From assembly GCF_009671205.1 (NCBI RefSeq), contig NZ_CP045309.1:5722001-5786000 (forward strand): 64,000 bases of DNA. Direction: 5' to 3'. The notes under the pieces are model-generated. The model was not told the DNA's origin. It did not search any database and saw only the letters and a list, made by a program, of their open reading frames with translations. The stretch comes from Micromonospora terminaliae. GTDB lineage: Bacteria; Actinomycetota; Actinomycetes; Mycobacteriales; Micromonosporaceae. Below, one piece after another: positions 36,070 through 44,504 of this stretch; position 1 is the first letter of the stretch, and every line of letters begins with the position of its first letter. The translations under genes were made by a program, and so were the position numbers.

Positions 36070-36819
36070 TTGGCCGTCTTCGCCCAACCCGGCTCCGGCG
36101 CCCGGTTCGACTGGGGGCTGAGCGGGGCCGCGGAACTGGGCCGGGTCTGCGCCGCCCTGGTGGTGGTGGACGTGCTCTCGTTCACCACCGCCGTGGAGGT
36201 GGCGGTCAGCCGCGGCATGCGGGTGCACCCGTTCCCGTGGGGTGAGCAGGCGGCCGACTACGCCCGCCGGGTCGGGGCCGTCGCGGCGGTCGGCCGCCGC
36301 AGGACGACCCCGGAACACCCGTGGTCGCTCTCCCCGGCGGCGCTGCGGGCCGCGCCGGTCGTCGCCGACCTGGTGCTGCCCTCGCCGAACGGCTCGGCCA
36401 TCAGCGCCGCCGCGAGCGCCACCGGCGTGCCGGTGGTCGCGGCGTGCCTGCGTAACGCGGCTGCCGTCGGGCGCTGGCTCCGGGCCCAGGGGTACGGCTC
36501 GACCGACGCCCCGGTGGGTGTCGTGGCCGCCGGTGAACGCTGGCCGGACGGCTCGCTGCGCCCCGGCGTGGAGGACCAGCTCGGCGCGGCCAGCGTGCTG
36601 GACGCCCTCTCCGGCGTCCCCGGCGGGCTCTCCGTGGAGGCGGCCATGGCCCTCGCCGCGCTGGCCAGCACGCCCGACGTGGCGGCGGCGGTGCGCGGCT
36701 GCGTCTCCGGCCGGGAACTCGCCGAGGGCGGCTTCGCCGAGGATGTCGCCGTCGCCGTCGAACTCGGCGTCTCCGACGTGGTGCCGGTGCTGCGCCAGGG
36801 CTACTTCGCCGCCGCCTGA
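36070..36819 (+). CDS. ComB-like 2-phosphosulfolactate phosphatase family protein
   Basis: 249 residues from a TTG; the ribosome binding site is weak (GAGGCCCAGG). VVVDVLSFTTAVEVAVSRG and LPSPNGSAISAAA are the two conserved segments of the ComB family, Mg-dependent phosphatases named for coenzyme M synthesis. Actinobacteria do not make coenzyme M, so the true substrate is unknown. It follows purL by ten bases and is probably in the same transcript. Confidence 0.88.
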   Translation: MAVFAQPGSGARFDWGLSGAAELGRVCAALVVVDVLSFTTAVEVAVSRGMRVHPFPWGEQAADYARRVGAVAAVGRRRTTPEHPWSLSPAALRAAPVVADLVLPSPNGSAISAAASATGVPVVAACLRNAAAVGRWLRAQGYGSTDAPVGVVAAGERWPDGSLRPGVEDQLGAASVLDALSGVPGGLSVEAAMALAALASTPDVAAAVRGCVSGRELAEGGFAEDVAVAVELGVSDVVPVLRQGYFAAA

Positions 36820-36839
36820 CGCGGCGTCCTCCTGCGCGA

Positions 36840-36870
36840 AGTGGCCGCCCGGCTCAGCCGGGCGGCCACT
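36840..36870. terminator. Bidirectional terminator hairpin
   Basis: AGTGGCCGCCCGGCT and AGCCGGGCGGCCACT form perfect 15-bp arms between the convergent stops at 36819 and 36907. Confidence 0.88.
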
Positions 36871-36906
36871 CTCGTCGTGCTCGGTGGGGCACTCGTGCCC
36901 CGGTCG

Positions 36907-38931
36907 TCAGTCGTCCAGCCAGTCCAGGCGGCGACCGCCACGGTCCTGCGGGGCGTCCGGCCGGCCCCGGCCGGCCTCGGCCGGGTCGGCGTAGTAGCCG
37001 CCCTGGTCGTAGCCCTGGTTGTCGTAGCCGCCGCGCTGCTGGGGCGGCTGCTCCTGGCCGTAGCCGCCCGGCTGACCGTAGCCACCCTGCTGCGGAGACT
37101 GGCCGTAACCGTCGCCGCCGCCGTAGCCGCCGCGCTGGTCGTAACCGTCGTAGCCGCCCTGCTGGCCGCCGTCGTACCCGCCCTGCTGGCGGCCGTCGTA
37201 ACCGCCCTGGCGGTTGTCGTGGCCGCCCGCCGGGCCGCTGTCGTAGCCGCCGCCGCTCGGGCCGTCGTAGCCGCCACCTCGACCGTCGTAGCCGCCGGCC
37301 GGGCCGTTGTCGTAGCCGCCCGCGGAGCCGTTGTCGTAGCCGCCGCCCGGGGCGCCGTAACCGCCAGCCGCGCCGTAGCCGTTGCCGCCCTGCTCCGGGC
37401 CGCGCCCGTACTGGGCCTGGCCGGGCTGGTCGTAGCCCCGGCCCTGGTCCGGCTGGTAGGTACTGGTCGGGTAGGGGTCGGCCGGCGGGGCGTACTGGGT
37501 GCCGTCACCGGTGTAGCGGCCGGTGGGCTCGTCGTAGCGCTCGTTGCCGTAGCCGCCAGCCTGGGCGGGCGGGTAGCCGGCGGCGCCGGCGCCGTAGTCC
37601 GGGCCACCGTAGCCGCCGCCCGAGGAGGGGGCGTTGCCGTAGCCGTTGTTGCCGGGGCCGTAGCCGCCCTGGCCGGGGGCCCCGTCGCCGTAGCCGTTGC
37701 CCGCCCAGCCGGCCGGGCCGGCCCCGGCGCCGTACGCGGGCCCGGGGGGCGCGCCGTACGGGTCCGGCGGGACGTCGTCCACGACCGGGCGGTGCATCAT
37801 GGTCGGCGCGTCGCTGAGCGAGTTGCCGCCGACCATGGTCGGCGCCGCCCCGGCGCCCATGCCGTTCACCACGCGGGTCTGGTCGTCCGCGCCCCGGTAG
37901 GCGCCCCGGGCGCCCGGCACCGCGCCGGCCGCTCCCACAGGGCCACCGGGACCGGTCGGCCCGTCCGGGCCGTCACCGTCGCCGTCCTCGTTCTTACGCC
38001 GCATGTAGAGCAGCACGATGGTGCCGACGCCCACGGCGACGAAGAGGCCGCCGAGCAGGATCAGCAGCCAGGAGCCGAAGCCGCCGGAGTCCTCGTTGGC
38101 GGCCGGCTGCTGGGCGGCGGGCGCCTCGCTGGCCGGCTCGTCGGTGGCCTCGTCGGTCGCCTCCTCGCTCGGCAGCGCCTCTTCACTGGCCGACGCGGTG
38201 GGGCTCGGGCTGGCCTCGACCTGGACCGGCACGCTGATCCGCTGCCCGGTCACCGACTGGCCGGCGGCGGCGTTGAAGGACTTGGTCCCGATCTTGCCGT
38301 CCTTGTTCGCGCCCAGGTCGATCCGACCGGGCGCGATCGGGTCCGAGGCCGAGCCGCTGAAGCGGAAGTTGCCGCTACCGTCCGTGCTGGTCTGGCGCTG
38401 CGTGCCCCGGCTGTCCCGGAGCATCACCACCGCGCCGGTCACCGGGTCGCCGTTGGCCGAGGCGACCACCTTGCCGGAGATCGACTTCACCGTCTGGGTC
38501 TCGGGAGGTGGCGCCTTGGCGACCAGGGTCACCGTGACGGTGGCGGTCTCCTGCTCCTTGTTCGGCCCGTTGGAGTCCTCCGCCTTGATCGTGATCGTGG
38601 CGGAGCCGTTCGGCGCGTCGCCAGCAGCGCGCAAAGTGGCGTCGAACGTGCCGTTCTGGTTCACGCGGCCCCGGGAGCAGCCGTCGACGCAGGTGAGCTT
38701 CGGGTTACTGGACGTAACCGAGATGTCGGCGCTGGACAGCGGGTCGGTGAAGTTGAGGCTGTAGGTCACCTTGACGGAACCGCCGGCCTCCACCGAGTTC
38801 GGCGAGGCGGACACGTTGCCGATGTTCGGGGCCGCCAGGGCGGGTGTGGCGGGGACGGTGAGCAGCGCGCCGAAGACCAGCGCCACGACCACACCGGCCC
38901 GCTGCTTCCAGGCACGTCGGTGTGTTGACAC
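36907..38931 (-). CDS. Secreted-type single-pass membrane protein with a cytoplasmic GYD/GGY-rich tail
   Basis: 674 residues from a GTG at 38931 (GGAAGG eight bases upstream; another GTG six bases earlier is possible). A signal peptide (VVVALVFGALLTVPATPALA) leads to an Ig-like domain with one Cys pair and a carboxypeptidase-regulatory-like domain (GDPVTGAVVMLRDSRGTQRQTSTDGSGNFRF). A Glu/Ser/Pro linker then leads to one membrane helix (SWLLILLGGLFVAVGVGTIVLLY) followed by MRRK, so the last 350 residues face the cytoplasm. That tail is Gly, Tyr, Asp and Gln repeats (GGYDNGPAGGYDG), like phase-separating proteins. Role unknown. Confidence 0.75.
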   Translation of the reverse strand: MSTHRRAWKQRAGVVVALVFGALLTVPATPALAAPNIGNVSASPNSVEAGGSVKVTYSLNFTDPLSSADISVTSSNPKLTCVDGCSRGRVNQNGTFDATLRAAGDAPNGSATITIKAEDSNGPNKEQETATVTVTLVAKAPPPETQTVKSISGKVVASANGDPVTGAVVMLRDSRGTQRQTSTDGSGNFRFSGSASDPIAPGRIDLGANKDGKIGTKSFNAAAGQSVTGQRISVPVQVEASPSPTASASEEALPSEEATDEATDEPASEAPAAQQPAANEDSGGFGSWLLILLGGLFVAVGVGTIVLLYMRRKNEDGDGDGPDGPTGPGGPVGAAGAVPGARGAYRGADDQTRVVNGMGAGAAPTMVGGNSLSDAPTMMHRPVVDDVPPDPYGAPPGPAYGAGAGPAGWAGNGYGDGAPGQGGYGPGNNGYGNAPSSGGGYGGPDYGAGAAGYPPAQAGGYGNERYDEPTGRYTGDGTQYAPPADPYPTSTYQPDQGRGYDQPGQAQYGRGPEQGGNGYGAAGGYGAPGGGYDNGSAGGYDNGPAGGYDGRGGGYDGPSGGGYDSGPAGGHDNRQGGYDGRQQGGYDGGQQGGYDGYDQRGGYGGGDGYGQSPQQGGYGQPGGYGQEQPPQQRGGYDNQGYDQGGYYADPAEAGRGRPDAPQDRGGRRLDWLDD

Positions 38932-39089
38932 GTCCACCGCCTTCCGGGTCTGATCTCCCCGCCGGCCGGTCCGGCCGGGTGATCACTCACGGTACGAATA
39001 CGCCGTCGGCAACTATGCCTTGTCCGGGCGGGCTATCTCTACCCAGGGCCAGCGTCGAGCGGGATGCTGCCGGGTCGTATCGTCCCGTC

Positions 39090-39443
39090 GTGTCCTCTCC
39101 GCACACTTATTCCGCCGCGGTTGCGGCAACGTTGACGGCGCTGGACGAGGGGCGTACGCCCGATCGACCGGTGTACCGGGAGGCGGTCCGTACCCTCTTG
39201 GCCACCCTCGCGGAGCGCGCCCCCGGCCGATCGGTGGAGGTGCGGGTTCCACCCTACGGCGCGGTGCAGTGCGTGGCGGGGCCGCGACACACCCGTGGAA
39301 CACCACCGAACGTGGTGGAAATGGACCCGGCCACCTGGGTGGCGCTGGCCACCGGCCGCCTCGGCTGGGCGGAGGCCGTCACCGAGGGTCGCGTACGCGT
39401 GTCCGGCACCCGGGCGGACCTCTCCGAGCATCTTCCGCTCTAG
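39090..39443 (+). CDS. Small sterol-carrier (SCP2-like) family protein
   Basis: 117 residues from a GTG. SVEVRVPPYGAVQCVAGPRHTRGTPPNVVEMDPATWVALATGRLGWAEAVTEGRVRVSGTRADLSEHLPL is the shortened SCP2-type pattern seen in a conserved actinobacterial family encoded upstream of purF. The ligand is unknown. The 150-base gap before it is the divergent promoter region with the GYD-tail membrane protein. Confidence 0.8.
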   Translation: MSSPHTYSAAVAATLTALDEGRTPDRPVYREAVRTLLATLAERAPGRSVEVRVPPYGAVQCVAGPRHTRGTPPNVVEMDPATWVALATGRLGWAEAVTEGRVRVSGTRADLSEHLPL

Positions 39444-39612
39444 CAGCGGCGACACAACTTCTCACAATCACGCACAGCGGGCGGATCGTGACTGTCGGTA
39501 TCGACCGCTGTTCGCGTACACTGTGAGGCGACCACGGTCCCGGCCCACTGTGCGGAGCTTGCCCCCCGACCTCCGCCAGGCCAGTCCAGACCCCAGCAAG
39601 AGGGAGCGGCAG

Positions 39613-41196
39613 GTGCCCCGAGGCGATGGCCGGCTGAGCCACGACCTTGATCCCCAGCGACCCGGCCCCCAGGACGCGTGCGGCGTCTTCGGTGTCTGGG
39701 CGCCCGGGGAGGAGGTCGCGAACCTGACCTACTTCGGGCTCTACGCCCTCCAGCACCGCGGCCAGGAGGCCGCGGGCATCGCGGTGAGCGACGGATCGGG
39801 CGTGGTGGTCTACAAGGACCTCGGCCTGGTCGCCCAGGTCTTCGACGAGCCGACCCTGGCGAGCCTGCGCGGCCACGTGGCGATCGGGCACGCGCGCTAC
39901 TCGACCACCGGCGGGTCGACCTGGGAGAACGCCCAGCCGACCATCCGGGCCACCAGCGCCGGCACCACGATCGCGCTGGCCCACAACGGCAACCTGGTCA
40001 ACACCGCCGAGCTCCAGCGCGAGGTGGCCGAGCGGGGCCTGGACTCCGACGGCTCGACCAACGACACCTCGCTGGTCACCATGCTGCTGGCCGGTCGGCC
40101 CGACCTCTCGGTCGAGGCGGCGGCCCTGGAGGTGCTGCCCCAGCTGCGCGGCGCGTTCAGCTTCGTCTTCATGGACGAGTCGACCCTCTACGCCGCCCGT
40201 GACCCGCACGGGGTCCGCCCGCTGGTGCTCGGCCGGCTGGAGCGCGGCTGGGTCGTGGCGAGCGAGACCGCGGCGCTGGACATCGTCGGCGCGAGCGTGG
40301 TGCGCGAGGTGGAGCCGGGCGAGCTGATCGCCATCGACGAGGACGGGCTGCGGTCCAGCCGGTTCGCCGCGCCGGAGCCCAAGGGCTGCCTCTTCGAGTA
40401 CGTGTACATCGCCCGCCCGGACGCCACCATCGCGGGGCGGAACGTGCACTCCGCCCGCGTGCAGATCGGCCGCCAGCTCGCCAGGGAGCACCCGGTCGAG
40501 GCCGACCTGGTCATCCCGGTGCCGGAGTCCGGCACCCCGGCCGCGATCGGCTACGCCGAGGAGTCCGGCATCACCTACGGCCAGGGCCTCATGAAGAACC
40601 CGTACGTCGGGCGCACCTTCATCCAGCCTTCGCAGACCCTGCGCCAGCTCGGCATCCGGCTCAAGCTCAACCCGCTGCGGGAGAACGTCCGCGGCAAGCG
40701 CCTCGTGGTGGTGGACGACTCGATCGTCCGCGGCAACACCCAGCGGGCCATCGTGCGGATGCTGCGTGAGGCGGGGGCGCTGGAGGTCCACGTCCGGATC
40801 TCGTCCCCGCCGGTCCGCTGGCCCTGCTTCTACGGGATCGACTTCGCCACCCGGGCCGAGCTGCTGGCCAACGGGCTGGACAACGAGGGCATCCGGCGGT
40901 CGATCGGGGCCGACACGCTGGGCTACGTCTCGCTCCCCGGTCTCATCGCCGCGACCGAGCAGCCGAAGACCCGGCTCTGCCGGGCGTGCTTCGACGGGGA
41001 ATACCCGATCGAGCTGCCGGCCGGGAACCTGATCGGCAAGCACGTGCTCGAAGGGGTGGGCCGGCGGGTCGCCGCCGAGGCGTCCGAGCCCACCGCCCCA
41101 CTGAGCGACGACTTCAGCTCGGCGCGCCTGACGCCGCGCCCCGACCTGAAGCCGTCGGCCGCCACTCCGGGCGGCGCAGCCACCCACCGCCCGTAG
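39613..41196 (+). CDS. purF: Amidophosphoribosyltransferase
   Basis: First committed step of purine synthesis: PRPP plus glutamine to phosphoribosylamine. 527 residues from a GTG with GAGGGAG upstream. A propeptide of about 22 residues precedes the catalytic Cys of ACGVFGVWAPG, so N-terminal processing is expected. RGQEAAGIA, VVVDDSIVRGNT (PRPP loop) and ARYSTTGG are intact. Cys in PKGCLFEY, RWPCFYG and LCRACFDG match the 4Fe-4S ligands of the Bacillus-type enzyme. A possible -10 box, TACACT, lies at 39517. Confidence 0.96.
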   Translation: MPRGDGRLSHDLDPQRPGPQDACGVFGVWAPGEEVANLTYFGLYALQHRGQEAAGIAVSDGSGVVVYKDLGLVAQVFDEPTLASLRGHVAIGHARYSTTGGSTWENAQPTIRATSAGTTIALAHNGNLVNTAELQREVAERGLDSDGSTNDTSLVTMLLAGRPDLSVEAAALEVLPQLRGAFSFVFMDESTLYAARDPHGVRPLVLGRLERGWVVASETAALDIVGASVVREVEPGELIAIDEDGLRSSRFAAPEPKGCLFEYVYIARPDATIAGRNVHSARVQIGRQLAREHPVEADLVIPVPESGTPAAIGYAEESGITYGQGLMKNPYVGRTFIQPSQTLRQLGIRLKLNPLRENVRGKRLVVVDDSIVRGNTQRAIVRMLREAGALEVHVRISSPPVRWPCFYGIDFATRAELLANGLDNEGIRRSIGADTLGYVSLPGLIAATEQPKTRLCRACFDGEYPIELPAGNLIGKHVLEGVGRRVAAEASEPTAPLSDDFSSARLTPRPDLKPSAATPGGAATHRP

Positions 41197-41252
41197 CACC
41201 ACCGACGCGGAACGGCCCACCGGCCGGCCCGCGGGAACCAAAGGGGAGAACC

Positions 41253-42407
41253 GTGACCCACGTGTCCGAGCGCAGCGGCGCAGGATCCAGCCCGACGGGC
41301 GCCGGCGGCGACCGCCAGCCCTGGTCGGCCGGGACCGGCCGTACGCAGCGCAAACGCTCGGTCTCGTACGCCGACGCCGGGGTGTCGATCGACGCGGGCG
41401 ACCGCGCGGTCGAGCTGCTGAAGTCCAAGGTCCGGCAGACCCGGCGGCCGGAGGTCATGGGTGACCTGGGCGGCTTCGCCGGCCTGTTCCGGCTGGACAC
41501 GAAGAAGTACAAGAACCCGATTCTGGCCTCTTCGACCGACGGTGTCGGCACCAAGCTGGTGATCGCCCAGCAGCTCGACATCCACGACACGGTCGGCATC
41601 GACCTGGTCGCCATGGTGGTCGACGACCTGGTGGCGTGCGGCGCCGAGCCGCTGTTCCTGCTCGACTACATCGCCACCGGCGAGGTCGTGCCGGACAAGG
41701 TCGCCGAGATCGGCGCGGGCATCGCCGACGGCTGCCGCTACGCCGGCTGCGCCCTGTTGGGCGGCGAGACCGCCGAGCACCCGGGCGTCCTTCGTCCGGA
41801 CGAGTACGACATCTCCGCGACCGGCGTCGGCGTGGTCGAGGAGAGCGACATTCTCAGCTCGGAGCGGGTCGAGGTGGGCGACGTCGTGATCGCGATGCGC
41901 TCCTCGGGCCTGCACTCCAACGGCTACTCGCTGGTCCGGCACGTGCTGCTGGGCGCCGGCCGGATGCGGCTGGACGTGGTGATCGAGGACTTCGGCCGCC
42001 AGCGCACCCTCGGCGAGGAGCTGCTCACCCCCACCAAGATCTACGCGCAGGACTGCCTCAAGCTGATCGCCGAGGCCGAGGTGCGGGCGCTGGCCCACGT
42101 CACCGGCGGCGGCATCCCGGGCAACCTGGTCCGGATCCTGCCCGAGCACGTCGACGCGGTGGTCAACCGCTCCACCTGGAAGCCGCAGCCGATCTTCGAC
42201 CTGATCCAGTCCAAGGGCCGGATCGAGGACCCGGAGATGGAGGCGACGTTCAACATGGGCGTCGGCATGTTCGCCATCGTCTCCGCCGAGGACGCCGACC
42301 GTGCGCTGGCGACCCTGACCGGGCGCGGCGTCGACGCCTGGCAGGCCGGCGAAATCATCGAGGGATCCGGCAACGTGCAGATGATCGGGCAGCACACCCG
42401 CGGGTGA
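41253..42407 (+). CDS. purM: Phosphoribosylformylglycinamidine cyclo-ligase (AIR synthetase)
   Basis: 384 residues from a GTG with AAGGGGAGAA upstream. Cyclises FGAM to AIR with ATP. ILASSTDGVGTKLVIAQQ, GIDLVAMVVDDLVACGAEPLFLLDYIATG, GGETAEHPGV and HVTGGGIPGNLVRILP are the family motifs. The N-terminus is about 35 residues longer than the E. coli protein, with a flexible Gly/Ser stretch common in actinobacteria. Follows purF by 56 bases. Confidence 0.97.
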   Translation: MTHVSERSGAGSSPTGAGGDRQPWSAGTGRTQRKRSVSYADAGVSIDAGDRAVELLKSKVRQTRRPEVMGDLGGFAGLFRLDTKKYKNPILASSTDGVGTKLVIAQQLDIHDTVGIDLVAMVVDDLVACGAEPLFLLDYIATGEVVPDKVAEIGAGIADGCRYAGCALLGGETAEHPGVLRPDEYDISATGVGVVEESDILSSERVEVGDVVIAMRSSGLHSNGYSLVRHVLLGAGRMRLDVVIEDFGRQRTLGEELLTPTKIYAQDCLKLIAEAEVRALAHVTGGGIPGNLVRILPEHVDAVVNRSTWKPQPIFDLIQSKGRIEDPEMEATFNMGVGMFAIVSAEDADRALATLTGRGVDAWQAGEIIEGSGNVQMIGQHTRG

Positions 42408-42463
42408 TCACTCTCTGGTGATCATCCGGGCACCTGATCGGGGGTTCACCCGAGTGGCCACCG

Positions 42464-42497
42464 CCGCCTAGCCTGAGGGGCAGTTCAGGCTAGGCGG
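42464..42497. promoter_or_regulatory. Perfect 13-bp hairpin abutting the radical SAM ribosome binding site
   Basis: CCGCCTAGCCTGA (42464-42476) and its exact complement (42485-42497) with an 8-base loop. The right arm ends at the G-rich ribosome binding site of the radical SAM gene. It can be the purM terminator, a translational control hairpin or an operator. It lacks a T tract. Confidence 0.65.
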
Positions 42498-42507
42498 GGG
42501 AGGGTTG

Positions 42508-43635
42508 ATGGCTGCGCGCACGCACACCGGAATGCGGGGCCTCGCCGCCGTCCCCTCGTACGTGGTGATGCAGCCGACCACGCTCTGCAACCTCGACTGC
42601 GTCTACTGCTACCTGCCGCTGCGGGCGGTGGACAAGCGGATGCCCGTGGCGGTCGCCGAGGCGGTGGCGGCGGCGGTGAACCCCTGGGCGGCCGCCGGTC
42701 GCTTCTCGGTGGTCTGGCACGGCGGTGAGCCGCTCGCGGCCGGCCAGGAGCACCTGGCCGCCCTGCTGGCCCCGTTCGGGCCGGAGGTGGAGCACCACGT
42801 CCAGACCAACGCCACGCTGATCGACGACGCCTGGTGCGCGTTCTTCGCCGAGCACGGGATCCGGGTCAGCGTGAGCGTGGACGGCCCCCGGGACCGCAAC
42901 GGCGAGCGGGTCACCCGGGGCGGGCGGCCGGCGTACGACCGGATCCTGGCCGGGGTGGCGGCGCTGCGCCGGCACGGGCTGCCGTTCTCGGCGCTGGCCG
43001 TGGTCTCCCGCCCGGAGGCGGGGCTGGCCACCGAGCTCTACGACTACTTCCTCGACCTCGGCTGCGACGTGCTGGGGATCAACATCGAGGAGACCGAGGG
43101 CGTCAACACCCGCACCAACGCCCGGGACGCGGCCGCGGTGACCGGCTTCTGGGCGGAACTGGTGGGCGCCTGGCGCCGGGACCCGCGGATCCACCTGCGC
43201 GAGGTCGAGTGGTCGCTGCGCTACGCGGGCGCCGTTCTGGCCGGCACGGCGGACGACGTGCTGCCCCGCCGGCTCGACCCGATCCCCACGGTCGCCCAGG
43301 ACGGCTCGGTGGTGGTGCTCTCGCCGGAGCTGGCCGGCTTCACCGACCCGCGCTACGGCGACTTCAGCAGCGGTAACGTGCTGACCACGCCGCTGGCGGA
43401 GATCCTGGCCGGTGCCGGGCGCACACCCTGGGTGGGCGAGTTCCTCGCCGGCGTGGAGGCGTGCCGGTCGTCCTGCCCCTACTTCGGCTTCTGCGGCGGC
43501 GGCCACGCGGCCAACCGCTACTTCGAGCTGGGGCGTTTCGACGGTACGGAGACCGAGCACTGCCGCAACAGCAAGATCCGCCTACTGGAGGGAGTGTTGG
43601 AGCATGCCCGAGACCACGAGTCACCGGCAGTCTGA
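42508..43635 (+). CDS. Radical SAM/SPASM peptide maturase, cyclophane-forming type
   Basis: 375 residues from the ATG after GGGGGAGGG. CNLDCVYCY at residues 27-35 is the CxxxCxxC cluster motif; WHGGEPL follows as the SAM-binding GGEP. The C-terminal SPASM region has CRSSCPYFGFCGGGHAANRY and a later Cys, for auxiliary clusters. The next gene, overlapping its 3' end, encodes a peptide with a C-terminus rich in aromatic-x-Asn triads. The pair fits maturase/precursor systems that join aromatic rings to the side chain two residues on. From memory it is closest to the AmcB/AmcA multiple-cyclophane group. It is set between purM and DUF3073. Confidence 0.88.
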   Translation: MAARTHTGMRGLAAVPSYVVMQPTTLCNLDCVYCYLPLRAVDKRMPVAVAEAVAAAVNPWAAAGRFSVVWHGGEPLAAGQEHLAALLAPFGPEVEHHVQTNATLIDDAWCAFFAEHGIRVSVSVDGPRDRNGERVTRGGRPAYDRILAGVAALRRHGLPFSALAVVSRPEAGLATELYDYFLDLGCDVLGINIEETEGVNTRTNARDAAAVTGFWAELVGAWRRDPRIHLREVEWSLRYAGAVLAGTADDVLPRRLDPIPTVAQDGSVVVLSPELAGFTDPRYGDFSSGNVLTTPLAEILAGAGRTPWVGEFLAGVEACRSSCPYFGFCGGGHAANRYFELGRFDGTETEHCRNSKIRLLEGVLEHARDHESPAV

Positions 43636-43840
43636 GCGCGTCGAAGGAGCCGAGCCCGATCCGGTCGCGGACCGGGTGCGGGAAGCCGCCGTCGGCCTGG
43701 CCGCACTTCTCCACGAGGCCGAGGCCGCGCGCCTGCTGCGGGCGGAGGTGTCGGGCGGCGACGGTGCCAGCGCGGTGTGCGCCTGGAACCACTTCGAGAA
43801 CATCCCGACGTTCTACAACTGGAACAACCGGCCCCGCTGA
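43604..43840 (+). CDS. RiPP precursor peptide, probable multiple-cyclophane type
   Basis: 78 residues, overlapping the maturase gene by 32 bases in another frame. Residues 1-55 form a charged, Ala/Leu-rich helical leader (REAAVGLAALLHEAEAARLL). The C-terminal 20 residues after Ser56-Ala-Val hold one Cys (59) and the triads WNH (61-63), FEN (64-66), FYN (70-72) and WNN (73-75), ending RPR. Three of the triads have Asn at position three, the place crosslinked in triceptide cyclophanes. No protease or transporter gene is adjacent, so export and leader removal must be done from elsewhere. Confidence 0.85.
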   Translation: MPETTSHRQSERVEGAEPDPVADRVREAAVGLAALLHEAEAARLLRAEVSGGDGASAVCAWNHFENIPTFYNWNNRPR

Positions 43841-43853
43841 GGGCACGCGCCCG

Positions 43854-43910
43854 CGATCAGGGGCCCGCCGGTCGGCCGGATCGGCTCCGGGACGGCGTGG
43901 CCCCTGATCG
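43854..43910. terminator. Terminator of the RiPP pair
   Basis: CGATCAGGGGCC (43854-43865) and GGCCCCTGATCG (43899-43910) form perfect 12-bp arms right after the precursor stop. Confidence 0.75.
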
Positions 43911-43982
43911 TCGGTGCGACGCTTGGAAGGGCACATGCGTGAGCACGCGGGGAGTCACCGCGTGCTCAGATGCGACCGGAGG

Positions 43983-44201
43983 TCAGCGGGTCGGACGGAC
44001 CCAGGTGTCCGGGTCGTCGTCCGCGTGATCCTCATCATCGTCGTCGACATACTCTTTGTAGTCGTCGTCGAAGTGCTGCTCAGACTTCCCACCAGCACCC
44101 GCCAACTCGCGCTGCAAGGCGGTGAGGTCGGTGTTCGGGGAGTGGTACTTCAACTCCCGGGCCACCTTCGTCTGCTTGGCCTTAGCACGGCCGCGCCCCA
44201 T
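43983..44201 (-). CDS. DUF3073 family protein
   Basis: 72 residues. MGRGRAKAKQTKVARELKYHSPNTDLTALQREL is the conserved basic N-terminus of this small actinobacterial family; the C-terminus is strongly acidic (DDDYKEYVDDDDEDHADDD). Function unknown. It lies in the conserved stretch purM, DUF3073, vdh, hypothetical, bldC. The remaining gap to 44465 shows no gene. Confidence 0.93.
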   Translation of the reverse strand: MGRGRAKAKQTKVARELKYHSPNTDLTALQRELAGAGGKSEQHFDDDYKEYVDDDDEDHADDDPDTWVRPTR

Positions 44202-44465
44202 GGCTCGACCCCCTCGCACAGAATGCGGGGCAGCCCGAAGGCGGGCCCCGATGACGTCAGGCATCTCTCGTGGCTCTTACGGTACATGGGGATGCCACCG
44301 TTCGGCACCTCGGGTTACCGTCAACCGGCCCTGCGCGTCGCAGTGATCCGGCCGTCACAAAGTGTACCCGGTAAGGAGCGGGCGGCGGGACCGGCCGTGA
44401 CAGCGGTCAAATCGCCACGAAGCACCCCAATGGCCAGCTTAACCCCGCTGCCGGCCACGCCGCGG

Positions 44466-44498
44466 CCCGGGGGCGGAGCCGTGTGACCCGCCCCCGGG
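44466..44498 (-). terminator. Terminator of the dehydrogenase gene
   Basis: CCCGGGGGCGG and CCGCCCCCGGG form perfect 11-bp arms just beyond the vdh stop at 44505. Confidence 0.8.
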
Positions 44499-44504
44499 TG
44501 ACGC

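Noticed and set aside
33213..36218. 1001-codon minus-strand open frame across purL
   Set aside because: Antisense shadow of purL; translation has no family resemblance while purL motifs are intact on the plus strand.
36841..38928. 695-codon open frame on the plus strand opposite the GYD-tail protein
   Set aside because: Val/Ala-rich translation typical of a high-GC antisense frame; no ribosome binding site. The minus strand has a signal peptide, domains and a membrane helix.
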